In this document: positions 10,801 through 18,499 of the stretch, in pieces | Position numbering within the stretch: the stretch's first letter is position 1 | Layout: the number at the start of each line of letters is the position of its first letter | Assembly (NCBI GenBank): GCA_028688815.1 | Contig: JAQTXJ010000016.1 | Location: forward strand, 1 to 39,512 | Length of the DNA stretch: 39,512 nucleotides | Source of the DNA: a bacterium | GTDB taxonomy: Bacteria > Hydrothermota > UBA3073 > JACQXS01 > JAQTXJ01 | Reading direction: 5' to 3' | Made by a program: the position numbers and the translations under genes | Notes under the pieces: generated by a model | What the model saw: the letters and a program-made list of their open reading frames with translations, nothing else | Database searches by the model: none | What the model was told of the DNA's origin: nothing

Positions 10801-11475
10801 TGCCCCGATTGTCCCTGCGCAGTGAGTTCCGTGTCCGGTACCGTCATCTACGTTACTATTATTATCGACAAAATTCCATCCTTGGTCTATCAATATATTT
10901 CCTGTGAGGTCCGGGTGAAGAGTGTCTATTCCCGTATCAAGAATTCCTATAATGACGGATGAATCTCCCGTAGTTGTATCCCACGCGGCAGACGCCTGGA
11001 TTTTTGCCAGTCCCCACTGCTCACCCAGATATGTATCATTTGGTGTGGTACAAGCATGTGCGATATAATCCGGTTCGGCATATACTACCTGTGGTATTTT
11101 CTTGTATTCTTTTGCTGCAGCAAGAACATCCGTACCTTCATTGATACTCAAAATGTAAATGTTTGAAAGAGAAGGAACTGCTACTGTCTTACCTTTTATA
11201 ATTACTGTCTTCTTTATAGATTTATGGTTTTCAAATAGTCTGGTTGCCTGTCCGATGGAATATTTTTCATTTAACTTGTCGATAGCTTGTAATCCGGTAG
11301 TAATATTACCTTTTTGATTTAAAACCGTAACTCCTTCTTTAAATTTTACAATAATCCTTCCTTTAATAAAGTCTTGAGCGAATATGGTTGTACAGTTAAA
11401 AATAATTAAAATACCTGCCGTTACTGAAAATCGAAGCGAGAAATTCAATCTAGCCATTTCAAAATTTTTTTTCAT
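7873..11475 (-). CDS. Large secreted subtilisin-family (S8) serine protease with beta-helix, Fn3 and sorting domains
   Basis: I choose the ATG at 11475: AGGAGAAAG sits right before it and a signal peptide follows (ending ...TTIFAQ), whereas the longer reading from 11523 lacks a ribosome site. The product is 1200 residues. Order of parts: signal peptide; an inhibitor-like prodomain (FIKGRIIVKFKEG); the S8 catalytic domain with Asp180 (ILDTGID), His215 (GHGTHCAG), oxyanion Asn306 (AAGND) and Ser367 (GTSCAAP), so the triad is complete; a CARDB-like linker; about ten beta-helix rungs (YNTISYNSG type, roughly residues 620-870); an Fn3-like module (GVKLSWHHS, GYNIYRD); and the sorting domain (YPNPCKKQVIIRYQLP to KKLILMK). 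It should act outside the outer membrane on proteins; the beta-helix may bind polysaccharide (inference). Confidence 0.93.
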   Translation of the reverse strand: MKKNFEMARLNFSLRFSVTAGILIIFNCTTIFAQDFIKGRIIVKFKEGVTVLNQKGNITTGLQAIDKLNEKYSIGQATRLFENHKSIKKTVIIKGKTVAVPSLSNIYILSINEGTDVLAAAKEYKKIPQVVYAEPDYIAHACTTPNDTYLGEQWGLAKIQASAAWDTTTGDSSVIIGILDTGIDTLHPDLTGNILIDQGWNFVDNNSNVDDGTGHGTHCAGTIGAVTNNSLGVAGVCWKCKLLPIKVLNNNGSGSYSNVAQGITYAADSGAKVINMSLGGYEYSSLWEDALTNAYATAVLVAAAGNDAKSDSFYPACFPMVLGVAATDSNDKKWDGSNYGSWVSLSAPGVAIYNTTRNSYERFTGTSCAAPFISGVAGLIASYKPTFSAGAIMNMIVNNTEKIDTLNPTYAGKIGSGRLNAYLALTGELKTRLAVISDTTKDLKGVTVVPSVGDTINLVVVLQNKGMDASNITATLHTDDIDITVIDSLANFGNILAREKKANTGDMFKFIVSDSCPKHNVLFDLYLNANGGIYQDTLELSIGTANTKNVSGTISTNTTWKRGTYVVTGKITVNSGITLNIEPGTEIRLDSAKTIVIQGILNAVGTSTDSIIFTRNSPDTAKKWGYLWLKPMSKGRFEYCRIEYSGQTSAINCEGDSLYVGYSTISYNAGPGINTVDTCDAIITHNMITHNEMTGLATNGPALISYNTVSYTHGGGITANNSPVIIYNTVSHNSGAALFGGGSAVISYNTISYNSGPVSTMGAAVITYNSISNNAGGLGVQGTPIISHNIFAYNSAGNGGAIWNYGASPTISYNTIIDTTHSAIYASGNCGGSIHNNNILATGYAVYNVSTNAIAADSNWWGTADTLKIDSLIYDSTDDETYGKVTYKPYLTHPYSFAPPYLDSIKVSPNPVGIETLSVHLTFSNPMNITIPPMVTFGPVSFQSPDTNLSKYKVDGMWTDLMHWTGKYDINEMILDSTYRIRVADTYDDSFLFPIPTDTRSTFKVYTAGSASRELTTVNVSNGVKLSWHHSNIVNLLGYNIYRDTLSGGPYTLVNSKIITDTPYVDTTMTHGKTWYYVYTVLDNNFNESSYSSEASIYVGIEETGGLPKVFAFPGAYPNPCKKQVIIRYQLPAQSKVSLVIYDLTGREVCTLIDRIEKPGYYTVKWDNRDNAGRRLASGVYFTKFAAEGYKETKKLILMK

Positions 11476-11554
11476 CTTTCTCCTGTACACGGTTAAATTG
11501 TACCTACATTTATGATTTAACATTAAGAATGAATTTCTTGCTCTTAACTGAAAA

Positions 11555-12033
11555 TTATAATTTGTATCCTATATTTCTGAGGAATTGTTTTCTTGTTTTT
11601 ACTGCATCTTCGTCTTCCACTCCTGCGGGAGATTCACCGTCTACGACTCCGATTATTGCATGCCCCTGTGGCGTTTCTGCAATAATAACCTGCACGGGGT
11701 TAGCAGTGGCACAAAATATCGTGCAGATTTCCGGGATGGATTTGATTGCCGGGAGAACGTTTATAGGAAAAGCATTCTTTAGAAATATTATAAAAGAATG
11801 TCCTGCTCCTATATTCATTGCGTTAGTTTGGGCAAGTTCAATTAAGTTTTTATCGTTTCCGGAAATTCTAACAAGTTTTGCCCCCGATGCCTCACAGAAT
11901 GCAATGCCGAATTTTCCGGTGTGCTGGATACTAATGTTTCATGAAGGTCTTCCACTGTTTTAATGAAATGAGATTGTCCTAGTATGAAATTGATATCTTC
12001 AGGTTTATCTATGTTTACGAGTTTGAATTCCAT
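11555..12033 (-). pseudogene. Adenosine-specific kinase family protein, interrupted by a one-base frameshift
   Basis: The N-terminal part ([20 protein letters not shown], then [18 protein letters not shown]) and the C-terminal part (MNIGAGHSFIIFLKNAFPIN, then IFCATANPVQVIIAETPQGH and GVVDGESPAGVEDE) match the two halves of the adenosine-specific kinase family (PF04008, about 160 residues), but they lie in different frames. Inserting one G in the run CCGG near 11916-11919 restores a continuous reading: ...[36 protein letters not shown]... into MNIGAGH. So a GGG run seems to have lost one base. It is either a genuine pseudogene or, more likely given the intact flanking sequence, a sequencing error. 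Its ATG lies one base after the stop of the upstream citryl-CoA lyase-like gene, so the two form an operon. Confidence 0.85.
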
Positions 12034-12034
12034 T

Positions 12035-12802
12035 TTATTTCTTCTTGTCTTTGGGTAAATCGCGTTCCCATGGTCCGTCGTATTCTGCGTCAACCGTGCA
12101 AATTGCACGCATTGGCTTTTCGCGGGTTTGCTCCTCGTATACTTGAGCGACAAGTCCGGCTACTCTGCCGAGGAGGAAAAAAGCTTTTCCGAGTTTCCAG
12201 TCAAAACCCATATCGGATACAATAGCGGCAATGGCCCCATCAACGTTTATAGGTAATGGCTTTTTTAGCCCTTTGTTTATTTCGGTTTCTATTGCTTTCA
12301 TAAGAGCAATATGTTGCCCTGCTATTTTGAGTTCATTGGCAAGAGCAAATAATTTTTGTGTTCGCGGGTCGCAAGTATGAATACGATGTCCTACGCCGGG
12401 CATTCGTTTCCCTTTGAACTTAAGAAATTCAAGAAGTTCTTTTGCGGCTTTTTCAGGTTTACCTTTTGGAGCCCATTCCTGAAGTAACCTGGCGCTGTTT
12501 TCAATCGCTCCACCGTGAACATCGCCGACTGCAAGGATTCCTGCGGCAACGGCTGTAGGTAAAGGAACGCCTGCCGATGCAACGATTCTTGAAGCGAGAG
12601 CTGTTGGTGGCGTTACTCCGTGGTCAATACTGGAAGTAAGTATGGCGTCAAGCATTTTACCTTCAGGTTCGCTGGGGAGTTTACCTTTCAGCAAGAGAAA
12701 TACCACATTAGAGAAAGAGACGTTTCCGATTAAATCCTCTTGCTTGTACCCGCGGGTAACGAGGTGATTAGGTTCTACTTTCGTAATTCCTGTTTTCCAC
12801 AT
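12035..12802 (-). CDS. Short citrate-synthase-family protein, probably citryl-CoA lyase
   Basis: The protein has the citrate synthase catalytic residues in a compact 255-residue form: His in [12 protein letters not shown], His in [16 protein letters not shown], and Asp in [10 protein letters not shown], with a closing [10 protein letters not shown] segment for CoA or carboxylate binding. Full citrate synthases are about 370-430 residues; this short type resembles citryl-CoA lyase, which splits citryl-CoA to acetyl-CoA and oxaloacetate in the two-step citrate cleavage of some reductive-TCA bacteria. No citryl-CoA synthetase gene is in the window, so the reaction is inferred. I start at the ATG at 12802 ([11 protein letters not shown]); a TTG at 12838 falls inside a likely -35 box. 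It is cotranscribed with the adenosine-kinase-like gene. Confidence 0.78.
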   Translation of the reverse strand: MWKTGITKVEPNHLVTRGYKQEDLIGNVSFSNVVFLLLKGKLPSEPEGKMLDAILTSSIDHGVTPPTALASRIVASAGVPLPTAVAAGILAVGDVHGGAIENSARLLQEWAPKGKPEKAAKELLEFLKFKGKRMPGVGHRIHTCDPRTQKLFALANELKIAGQHIALMKAIETEINKGLKKPLPINVDGAIAAIVSDMGFDWKLGKAFFLLGRVAGLVAQVYEEQTREKPMRAICTVDAEYDGPWERDLPKDKKK

Positions 12803-12809
12803 AGTTGAT

Positions 12810-12838
12810 AAACTAACCGTTAAATATGAATATGTCAA
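12810..12838 (-). promoter_or_regulatory. Probable promoter of the citryl-CoA lyase-like gene
   Basis: On the minus strand TTGACA (12838-12833) is followed after 17 bases by TAGTTT (12815-12810). Only 7 bases separate the -10 from the ATG at 12802, and no Shine-Dalgarno site is present, so the mRNA may be leaderless. The -35 is perfect, the -10 weak. Confidence 0.45.
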
Positions 12839-12884
12839 GAAAAAGTGTTAATTGTAAAAAGTACCGCCAAAGAAACATTTTAAT

Positions 12885-12912
12885 TGACAGTTGAGGGAAA
12901 AGAAGGTAGTTT
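12885..12912 (+). promoter_or_regulatory. Probable promoter of the RCC1-repeat gene
   Basis: TTGACA (12885-12890), a 16-base spacer and TAGTTT (12907-12912), divergent from the promoter of the neighbouring gene. The leader is about 20 bases and includes CAGGGGGAAAT, a strong ribosome site, before the ATG at 12939. The same TAGTTT -10 is found upstream of hppA. Confidence 0.45.
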
Positions 12913-12938
12913 TACATCATTAAAAAACAGGGGGAAAT

Positions 12939-14360
12939 ATGGTTAATAAAAAAGTATGTTTGATTATCAGTATTGGGCTGTTAATATCTTCAATTAGTAG
13001 TTTGGCAACTGCCCAACAGTTGAATTCTGTTATGACATGGGGTTCGAATGAATATGCACAACTTGGTAACGAATCGGGTTTCAGCAGGGAATATGCTGAT
13101 ACCGTTGAAGGAACGTCAGGTGCCGTTTCAATTTCGGGCGGCGGAATGCACTGTCTTGTTGCTTTATCAAATGGAACTATAAAAGCATGGGGAACTAATT
13201 CATCAGGACAAGTAGGTAACGGAACGACTGATGATGTGCTGTCTCCGGATTCAGTAGTCGGTATAAGTAGTGCAGTAAAAGTATATGCCGGTTATATGCA
13301 TAGTATTGCTTTATTGTCGGACAGTACTATAATGGCTTGGGGGAGTAATAATTCAGGACAGTTGGGGAATGGAACAACTGTTGATACATCAATACCTGTT
13401 TTAGTAAACGGTTTAAATAGCGTTGTGGCAATTGCAGTAGGTGAATTACATAGTCTGGCTTTATTGGCAGATGGAACAATAAAAGCATGGGGCGATAATA
13501 CCTATGGACAGCTTGGGCAGGGAACAATAGATAGCGCCGGAATAGATACGCCGGTTACGGTATTAGGAATAAGTAATGCAATTGCTATTGCTGCCGGAGA
13601 TAGACACAGCCTAGCTTTATTAGCGGATAACACTATACAAGCATGGGGATGGAACGCAGGAGGACAGTTAGGAATCGGGACTACTAAAGATACAAGTTTG
13701 CCGGCTACGGTAACAGGAATAACAAATGCAGTAAAAATTGCTGCCGGTGGAAAGCATAGTTTTGCTATTTTAGCAAACGAAACAATAAAAGCGTGGGGAG
13801 ATAATACTTATGGGCAACTTGGAATTGGGGCTGCATATTTAAGTAGTGATACGGCAGTAATTGTGCCGGGCATAAACAATGCGTTAGAAGTTGATGGAGG
13901 ATGGCATCATAGCCTTGCGTTATTATCAGATGGAACAATGAAGGCTTGGGGTGATAATACTTATGGACAACTTGGTGGCAATGAAATTATCGGAGAGAGA
14001 GATACTCCGGTTGTTGTTGTCAGAGTTGAAAATGGAATAGCAATTGCTGCCGGTGATGAGCATAGCATGGCGCTTGGAATAATGAATGCGGTTGAAGAAA
14101 AAAATGTAGTTTGTAAATGTATAGGCGTATCTCTTGCGAGTTCTATGGTTAATAATAATATAGAACTCTTAACGACTGCGAGACAAAAATTGGATTATAA
14201 AGTTTTTGATGTGTGCGGAAGAGTTATGTTAAGTGGAAATAATATGATAGTAAAGGGAAAACTAAATATAAATGCATCTCAATTGAAACAAGGAGTATAT
14301 TTTATTACGGTTAAAACACTAACGGGAAATACACAGTTTAAACTGGTAAAGGTCTTGTAG
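12939..14360 (+). CDS. Secreted RCC1-repeat beta-propeller protein with C-terminal sorting domain
   Basis: After a signal peptide (about 25 residues, ending TAQQ), seven RCC1-type repeats of roughly 50 residues each carry the pattern (I/M)xAWGxNxxGQLGxGT ... HSLALLxDGT, which predicts one complete seven-bladed propeller. Residues from about 395 to the end look like a sorting domain (YKVFDVCGRVMLSG, LNINASQLKQGVYFITVKT, FKLVKVL). Bacterial RCC1 proteins of this kind are usually extracellular and of unknown ligand; there is no reason to infer GTPase exchange activity. The repeats are also similar at DNA level (for example GGCGATAATACCTATGGACA variants), which suggests growth by internal duplication. 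Start supported by the strong upstream ribosome site. Confidence 0.9.
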   Translation: MVNKKVCLIISIGLLISSISSLATAQQLNSVMTWGSNEYAQLGNESGFSREYADTVEGTSGAVSISGGGMHCLVALSNGTIKAWGTNSSGQVGNGTTDDVLSPDSVVGISSAVKVYAGYMHSIALLSDSTIMAWGSNNSGQLGNGTTVDTSIPVLVNGLNSVVAIAVGELHSLALLADGTIKAWGDNTYGQLGQGTIDSAGIDTPVTVLGISNAIAIAAGDRHSLALLADNTIQAWGWNAGGQLGIGTTKDTSLPATVTGITNAVKIAAGGKHSFAILANETIKAWGDNTYGQLGIGAAYLSSDTAVIVPGINNALEVDGGWHHSLALLSDGTMKAWGDNTYGQLGGNEIIGERDTPVVVVRVENGIAIAAGDEHSMALGIMNAVEEKNVVCKCIGVSLASSMVNNNIELLTTARQKLDYKVFDVCGRVMLSGNNMIVKGKLNINASQLKQGVYFITVKTLTGNTQFKLVKVL

Positions 14361-14386
14361 AAAATTGTTGGCAATAATATAATAAA

Positions 14387-15184
14387 ATGTTGGATAAATT
14401 GGGATGCCAGGTATTGTTTGATTTTACGGATATTATTGATGCCGTTGAATTTGTTAGAGAAAAAGGCTTTAAATGCATAGAAATTAATCAAACAAATCCT
14501 GCATTTTTTCCCGAAAAATATTCTCCCAAACAGAGAAAAAAGCTTAAAGATAGTAATTTCCCGATTCTCTTTCATGCGCCGGAATCATTATCTTTGTTCA
14601 ATTTACATAAAAATGTTTTGAATGAGATATTGGCAAGAATTTATGAGGTTATTGATTTTGCGGGTGAAATAGGAGCTAAAGGAGTTACTTTACATCTTGG
14701 AGCGGCTTTTACTATTAGTATAGACGGTAAAGCTGTCCCTATCCAGGATATATTGACTTCTGAATACAAAAATACGCTGGAGTACGCATTAAAACAGTTA
14801 ATAGAGTATGCAAAGGGAAAAGTCAAATTGTGTATTGAAAATACCGTAAGCTTCAGATATGATATTTCACAGCAGTTATTAAAAGAACTGTTAGCTGAAA
14901 ACTTATGGTTGACGTGGGATCTTGGTCATACGAATAGGAAGGGAAATAAAATTATAGATGAAAAATTCTTTGGCGAGTTCGTTAATAAGGTGAATACGGT
15001 TCATATTCATGACAATAACGGGTTAGAAGATGAACATAAAGTCCCGGGAACGGGAATATTAAATTTTGAACATTATTTTAAGATATTAAAACCTGTGAAA
15101 CCCTATCTTATATTAGAAGTAAGGCCAATAGAGAAAGCGCTTGAAGCATTGGAGTCTATAACTCCTGTATTAAAGAAAATTTAA
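14387..15184 (+). CDS. Sugar phosphate isomerase/epimerase-like TIM barrel protein
   Basis: This 265-residue protein belongs to the xylose isomerase-like / AP endonuclease family 2 TIM barrels. The metal-ligand pattern of the family is visible: Glu in LCIENTVSF, Asp and His in LTWDLGHT, His in VNTVHIHDN, His in DEHKVPGTG, and Glu in LILEVRP. The VPGTGILNF segment is typical of the sugar isomerase branch rather than of endonuclease IV, which has longer DNA-contact loops. It is cytoplasmic, with no signal peptide. Substrate unknown. It starts 26 bases after the RCC1 gene and may share its transcript; no strong ribosome site precedes the ATG. Confidence 0.82.
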   Translation: MLDKLGCQVLFDFTDIIDAVEFVREKGFKCIEINQTNPAFFPEKYSPKQRKKLKDSNFPILFHAPESLSLFNLHKNVLNEILARIYEVIDFAGEIGAKGVTLHLGAAFTISIDGKAVPIQDILTSEYKNTLEYALKQLIEYAKGKVKLCIENTVSFRYDISQQLLKELLAENLWLTWDLGHTNRKGNKIIDEKFFGEFVNKVNTVHIHDNNGLEDEHKVPGTGILNFEHYFKILKPVKPYLILEVRPIEKALEALESITPVLKKI

Positions 15185-15275
15185 AATATATAAAAAGTGG
15201 TTGACAAAATTAGGTTTTGATAACACTAAGTTAAATAGAAATATAGAAAAAGGTTATTTTAAGTAAGGGGGGGAA

Positions 15276-17183
15276 ATGTTAATTTTATTATTGATATTAA
15301 ATACGCAGTTGCATGAACAAACAGACTGGATGGGGGGCGATGGATTAAAAGGTCCCGTAACTGATTGGGGAACAAGGTATTATACAAGTGATAGTATTAC
15401 TACAGCAACAGAAGGGCAGGCATCGCTTGTGGCGAATAGCTGGGATTATACAAGTTCTGGATGGATAAGGCATGATTTGGACACTAATTATCAAATAGCA
15501 CAGCATACACAGGGATTTATGCCGGGAAATATAAATGGAGACAACCTTCTTGACCTTGTTGCGTATGTCGTAGATTCAATATGGTGGTACCAGAATAATG
15601 GCAATTGGAATTATATAAAACATTTAGTTGGAAGAGCAGTTGCGGGAAGCTCGGATGCGCCATGTGTTTATGTTGCGGATATGGATGGGGATAAGGATGA
15701 CGATGTGCTTGTGGCTACAGCTTCTGTTGGACTTGGATGGTTTGAGAACCAAAATAGTGGTAATACATGGGTATATCATTCTATAGTTAGTGGTTCGTAT
15801 CATAGGGTTTGTGTGGCTGATGTTGACCGCGATGATGATATGGATGTAATTGCGGTAGACAATGCGCGTAGTGTACAGAGAGGAAATATATATCTATTTC
15901 GTAGAACAGGCGCGACAACATTTTCTAAAGAGACGATAAAACAATTTCAGTTTTTTGACCCAGATCAAGCATGGCGTGTATATACTGCAGATTTCAATAA
16001 CGATAAATATCCTGATATTTATGCTGTTGGAGGGCACGCATATGTATTCTTAAATAGGGGAACAGGTGGCCCCGGTCAATTTGATCAAACATACTGGCGT
16101 TCAGATATGGGTGGAAATCCAAATGTTGACTGGGATGGAGCATGGGCAGTAGATATAAATATGGATGGTTGGATGGATTTAGTAACTGCTGATCAACAGG
16201 ATAGTTTGTCAGGGCATCCTTACGGATTTTATGGACATATAAATAATGGAACAGGGGGAAATTATACGGTTGAGCTATTAACTTCAACTCCGCAAGGAGA
16301 ATATACAGATGGTTCTATAGCAAGAGATTTAGACTTGAATGGTTTGCCTGATATAATAGGAACTTATCATAAGGTAGGATGGTTCAGGCGGGGACCGGTA
16401 GATGTATTTCAAGAGTATTTAATAGATGACGTTATGCAACAGAGATGGGCTCATTGGGCTTATACTGCCGAGTTAGACCCAGAATGTGTGCCAGATGTGG
16501 ATCTATTGATTACAGATAAAGGGGCACATATAATTTATGAAAATAATATGCTTAAAGGTTTTGCGGATTCCGGATACCTTGAGTCTTCCATATTAAAACT
16601 TGGAACAGTAGGTTCTCCCTATACGAAATTATTGTATTTTGGGTGGGATGCATGTGTCCCGGATTCGACTACTCTTAAATTGTACTGGAGGACTACTACT
16701 GATACCATAGGAGATAGTATACTTTCTAAAGCATGGAACGGACCATATTATACGGTAAGTAGCGCTGAAAGTATTTCTTTGCCGGAAGTTCCGTGTCCAA
16801 AATTTTTCCAGTATAAAGTGGAATTTTCGCCAACAGTAAATGATTCTGAAATAGCCGCTTTATATAGGGTATGGATGAGAGATACAATTTGTGTTAATGC
16901 AATAGAAGAGCAAAAACTTACAGGGAATAAGACCTGGATAAAAATTACAAGCGAAAATAAAATTCTACTTTCTGTTGCCCAAAAAGTGGATAACGCAGAA
17001 TTGTCTGTTTACAATAGTGCAGGACAAAAAGTTAGCGTGTTGTATAAAGGACTGATGGATGTTAGAGAATATACTTTTGTGCCTAGACTTAAAGCTAAAG
17101 GGGTATATCTTATAATCTTATCCAGCAAAAACAATTACAATCAACAGGTAATTACAGTTGCAAAATTAGTTAAATACAATTAA
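15276..17183 (+). CDS. Secreted FG-GAP/VCBS-repeat protein with C-terminal sorting domain
   Basis: The 635-residue protein has a short signal peptide and then about six FG-GAP/VCBS repeats with calcium-type acidic loops (NINGDNLLDLV, DMDGDKDDDVLV, DVDRDDDMDVIA, DFNNDKYPDIYA, DINMDGWMDLV, DLDLNGLPDIIG), predicting an integrin-like propeller. A second beta domain spans about 430-540, and the last 80 residues resemble the sorting domain, although it is divergent and ends VAKLVKYN. It is expected outside the cell, perhaps in adhesion or matrix binding (inference). The run AAGTAAGGGGGGGAA is a strong ribosome site. A TTGACA at 15201-15206 may mark its promoter, with no obvious -10. Confidence 0.87.
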   Translation: MLILLLILNTQLHEQTDWMGGDGLKGPVTDWGTRYYTSDSITTATEGQASLVANSWDYTSSGWIRHDLDTNYQIAQHTQGFMPGNINGDNLLDLVAYVVDSIWWYQNNGNWNYIKHLVGRAVAGSSDAPCVYVADMDGDKDDDVLVATASVGLGWFENQNSGNTWVYHSIVSGSYHRVCVADVDRDDDMDVIAVDNARSVQRGNIYLFRRTGATTFSKETIKQFQFFDPDQAWRVYTADFNNDKYPDIYAVGGHAYVFLNRGTGGPGQFDQTYWRSDMGGNPNVDWDGAWAVDINMDGWMDLVTADQQDSLSGHPYGFYGHINNGTGGNYTVELLTSTPQGEYTDGSIARDLDLNGLPDIIGTYHKVGWFRRGPVDVFQEYLIDDVMQQRWAHWAYTAELDPECVPDVDLLITDKGAHIIYENNMLKGFADSGYLESSILKLGTVGSPYTKLLYFGWDACVPDSTTLKLYWRTTTDTIGDSILSKAWNGPYYTVSSAESISLPEVPCPKFFQYKVEFSPTVNDSEIAALYRVWMRDTICVNAIEEQKLTGNKTWIKITSENKILLSVAQKVDNAELSVYNSAGQKVSVLYKGLMDVREYTFVPRLKAKGVYLIILSSKNNYNQQVITVAKLVKYN

Positions 17184-17194
17184 TAGAAATCGAG

Positions 17195-18364
17195 TTAATT
17201 TTGGACTTTTGAAGTTTTTACATAAGTAGTAAGGGCTAATCCTGTTAGCGCCCAGAAGAGTAATCCAAGTTGGAAATAATTTAAGATAGTTTGAGTAATT
17301 CCATGTAATAGCATTCCAATAACTGCAAACGTATATGCAGAAACCTCGTTGTTTATTTTTAATAAGGGTATAGTAACTCGTAAAAATAGTCCTATAAGTA
17401 GTAAAAATGATGTTATTCCTAATATCCCCGATTCGCATAAGTAGTTAATATAAAGATTATGCATATCAGGATGAACCGTCTTCTCTCCTTCTCCATATTT
17501 ATCGGTTATTTCTTGTGAAGTTGCAAGCCCATAACCAGTCAAGGGATAAGATTTCATTAATTGTGGGACAATTTTTCCCCATGTATAGGGTCTAATATTT
17601 AAACTATTCGAGGAAGTAAAAGAGTTTTTAACAAAAACTTTAAAATCTTTTTTTATAAATCCAATAAAAATTAGTGGTATAAGTAGAAAAGATATCCCTA
17701 ATTTCCAATTTTTCAGTATAAGAATAATGGGGATAAACATTGCGATTATTATTATACCTGTTACGCACTTAGATAGTATTAAACAAATAATACCTGCTAT
17801 TGTAGATATGCCTATGAATATTTTTATTTTTAGGGGGATTTTTGATAGAAAAGAAACAAGAGACAACAAAATAACAGGGGTAAGATATTCTGCTAATCTA
17901 TTGGAGTTGTCAAAAGTCGACCCAATTCCCCACTTATCTGTATGTATCGTGAAACTGAACCAGGATGTTTTTATATGGAAGTTTAATTTTGTGAAGTATT
18001 GAATAATGCCAAAAATAGAAACGATTAACATTGATAAGGCAAATATTTGCAAAATCTTATTTCTGTCTTCTTTTTGATGAGCCATCATAATAAAAGTAAG
18101 AATATAAAATGAGAATAAAACATATCCTCCGATGCTTTGTGGCTTATCGTGCGAAAAAATAACGGATAATAGCATTGCAAAAGCAAAGCTTAATAAAGGA
18201 AATTTCATAATACCGGGAGTGAGTATATTCTTGAATTTTGTTTTGATTCCCCATGAAATCAGGGCAATAAGTAAAGAAAGGTATGCTATAGCATTAATAA
18301 TGGGGAGAAATAGGATAAATATAAATATTCCCCATTTTATTATATTATCAATTTTATTATCCAT
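17195..18364 (-). CDS. O-antigen ligase/polymerase-type membrane protein (Wzy_C family)
   Basis: A polytopic membrane protein with about 10-12 predicted helices. The long periplasmic loop carries the family pattern RPYTWGKIVP...PLTGYGLA...HPDMHNLYINYLCESGILG, as in O-antigen ligases (WaaL) and related polymerases that act on undecaprenyl-linked glycans. Whether it ligates glycan to lipid A or polymerises it cannot be told. I prefer the start at 18364 (MDNKIDN), because an upstream ATG at 18406 lies between a TTGACA -35 and its likely -10 and so would not be transcribed; the longer form would add 14 residues. Length from 18364 is 389 residues. It ends 11 bases from the convergent VCBS gene. 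Confidence 0.82.
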   Translation of the reverse strand: MDNKIDNIIKWGIFIFILFLPIINAIAYLSLLIALISWGIKTKFKNILTPGIMKFPLLSFAFAMLLSVIFSHDKPQSIGGYVLFSFYILTFIMMAHQKEDRNKILQIFALSMLIVSIFGIIQYFTKLNFHIKTSWFSFTIHTDKWGIGSTFDNSNRLAEYLTPVILLSLVSFLSKIPLKIKIFIGISTIAGIICLILSKCVTGIIIIAMFIPIILILKNWKLGISFLLIPLIFIGFIKKDFKVFVKNSFTSSNSLNIRPYTWGKIVPQLMKSYPLTGYGLATSQEITDKYGEGEKTVHPDMHNLYINYLCESGILGITSFLLLIGLFLRVTIPLLKINNEVSAYTFAVIGMLLHGITQTILNYFQLGLLFWALTGLALTTYVKTSKVQN

Positions 18365-18388
18365 AAGCGTCAGATGATTTTCTTTATT

Positions 18389-18418
18389 ATATAAGCGATA
18401 TAGCATTATAATGTCAAC
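18389..18418 (-). promoter_or_regulatory. Probable promoter of the O-antigen ligase-like gene
   Basis: Minus-strand TTGACA (18418-18413), an 18-base spacer and TATATA (18394-18389) predict transcription starting near 18382, about 18 bases before the preferred ATG at 18364. It is divergent from the psd promoter. Confidence 0.45.
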
Positions 18419-18464
18419 TAATTTAAATTATGAGCTTATTCGTATTAGGTGAACAAGTATATAG

Positions 18465-18493
18465 TTGACAATTTGAAATATTTTTAGCAATAT
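18465..18493 (+). promoter_or_regulatory. Probable promoter of psd
   Basis: TTGACA (18465-18470), a 17-base spacer and CAATAT (18488-18493). The ATG at 18500 is only 6 bases after the -10, with no ribosome site, which suggests a leaderless mRNA. The -10 is weak (three of six consensus bases). Confidence 0.4.
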
Positions 18494-18499
18494 CTACAT

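Noticed and set aside
11476-11523. Longer N-terminus for the subtilase
   Set aside because: It has no ribosome site, and the strong AGGAGAAAG lies inside this extension just before the ATG at 11475.
11529-11963. A 144-codon open frame on the plus strand
   Set aside because: It is antisense to the conserved adenosine-specific kinase halves and has no family resemblance; it is a shadow frame.
11842-12033. Programmed frameshift in the adenosine-specific kinase gene
   Set aside because: No slippery heptamer or downstream structure is apparent, and one missing G in a G run explains the break; other family members are single-frame.
12803-12838. A TTG start for the citryl-CoA lyase-like gene adding 12 residues
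   Set aside because: The TTG is part of the predicted -35 box, and homologues I recall begin near [11 protein letters not shown].
12939-14100. Tandem DNA repeats that could suggest a CRISPR or satellite array
   Set aside because: They are codon-aligned RCC1 blades of about 150 bases with diverged sequence and no spacers.
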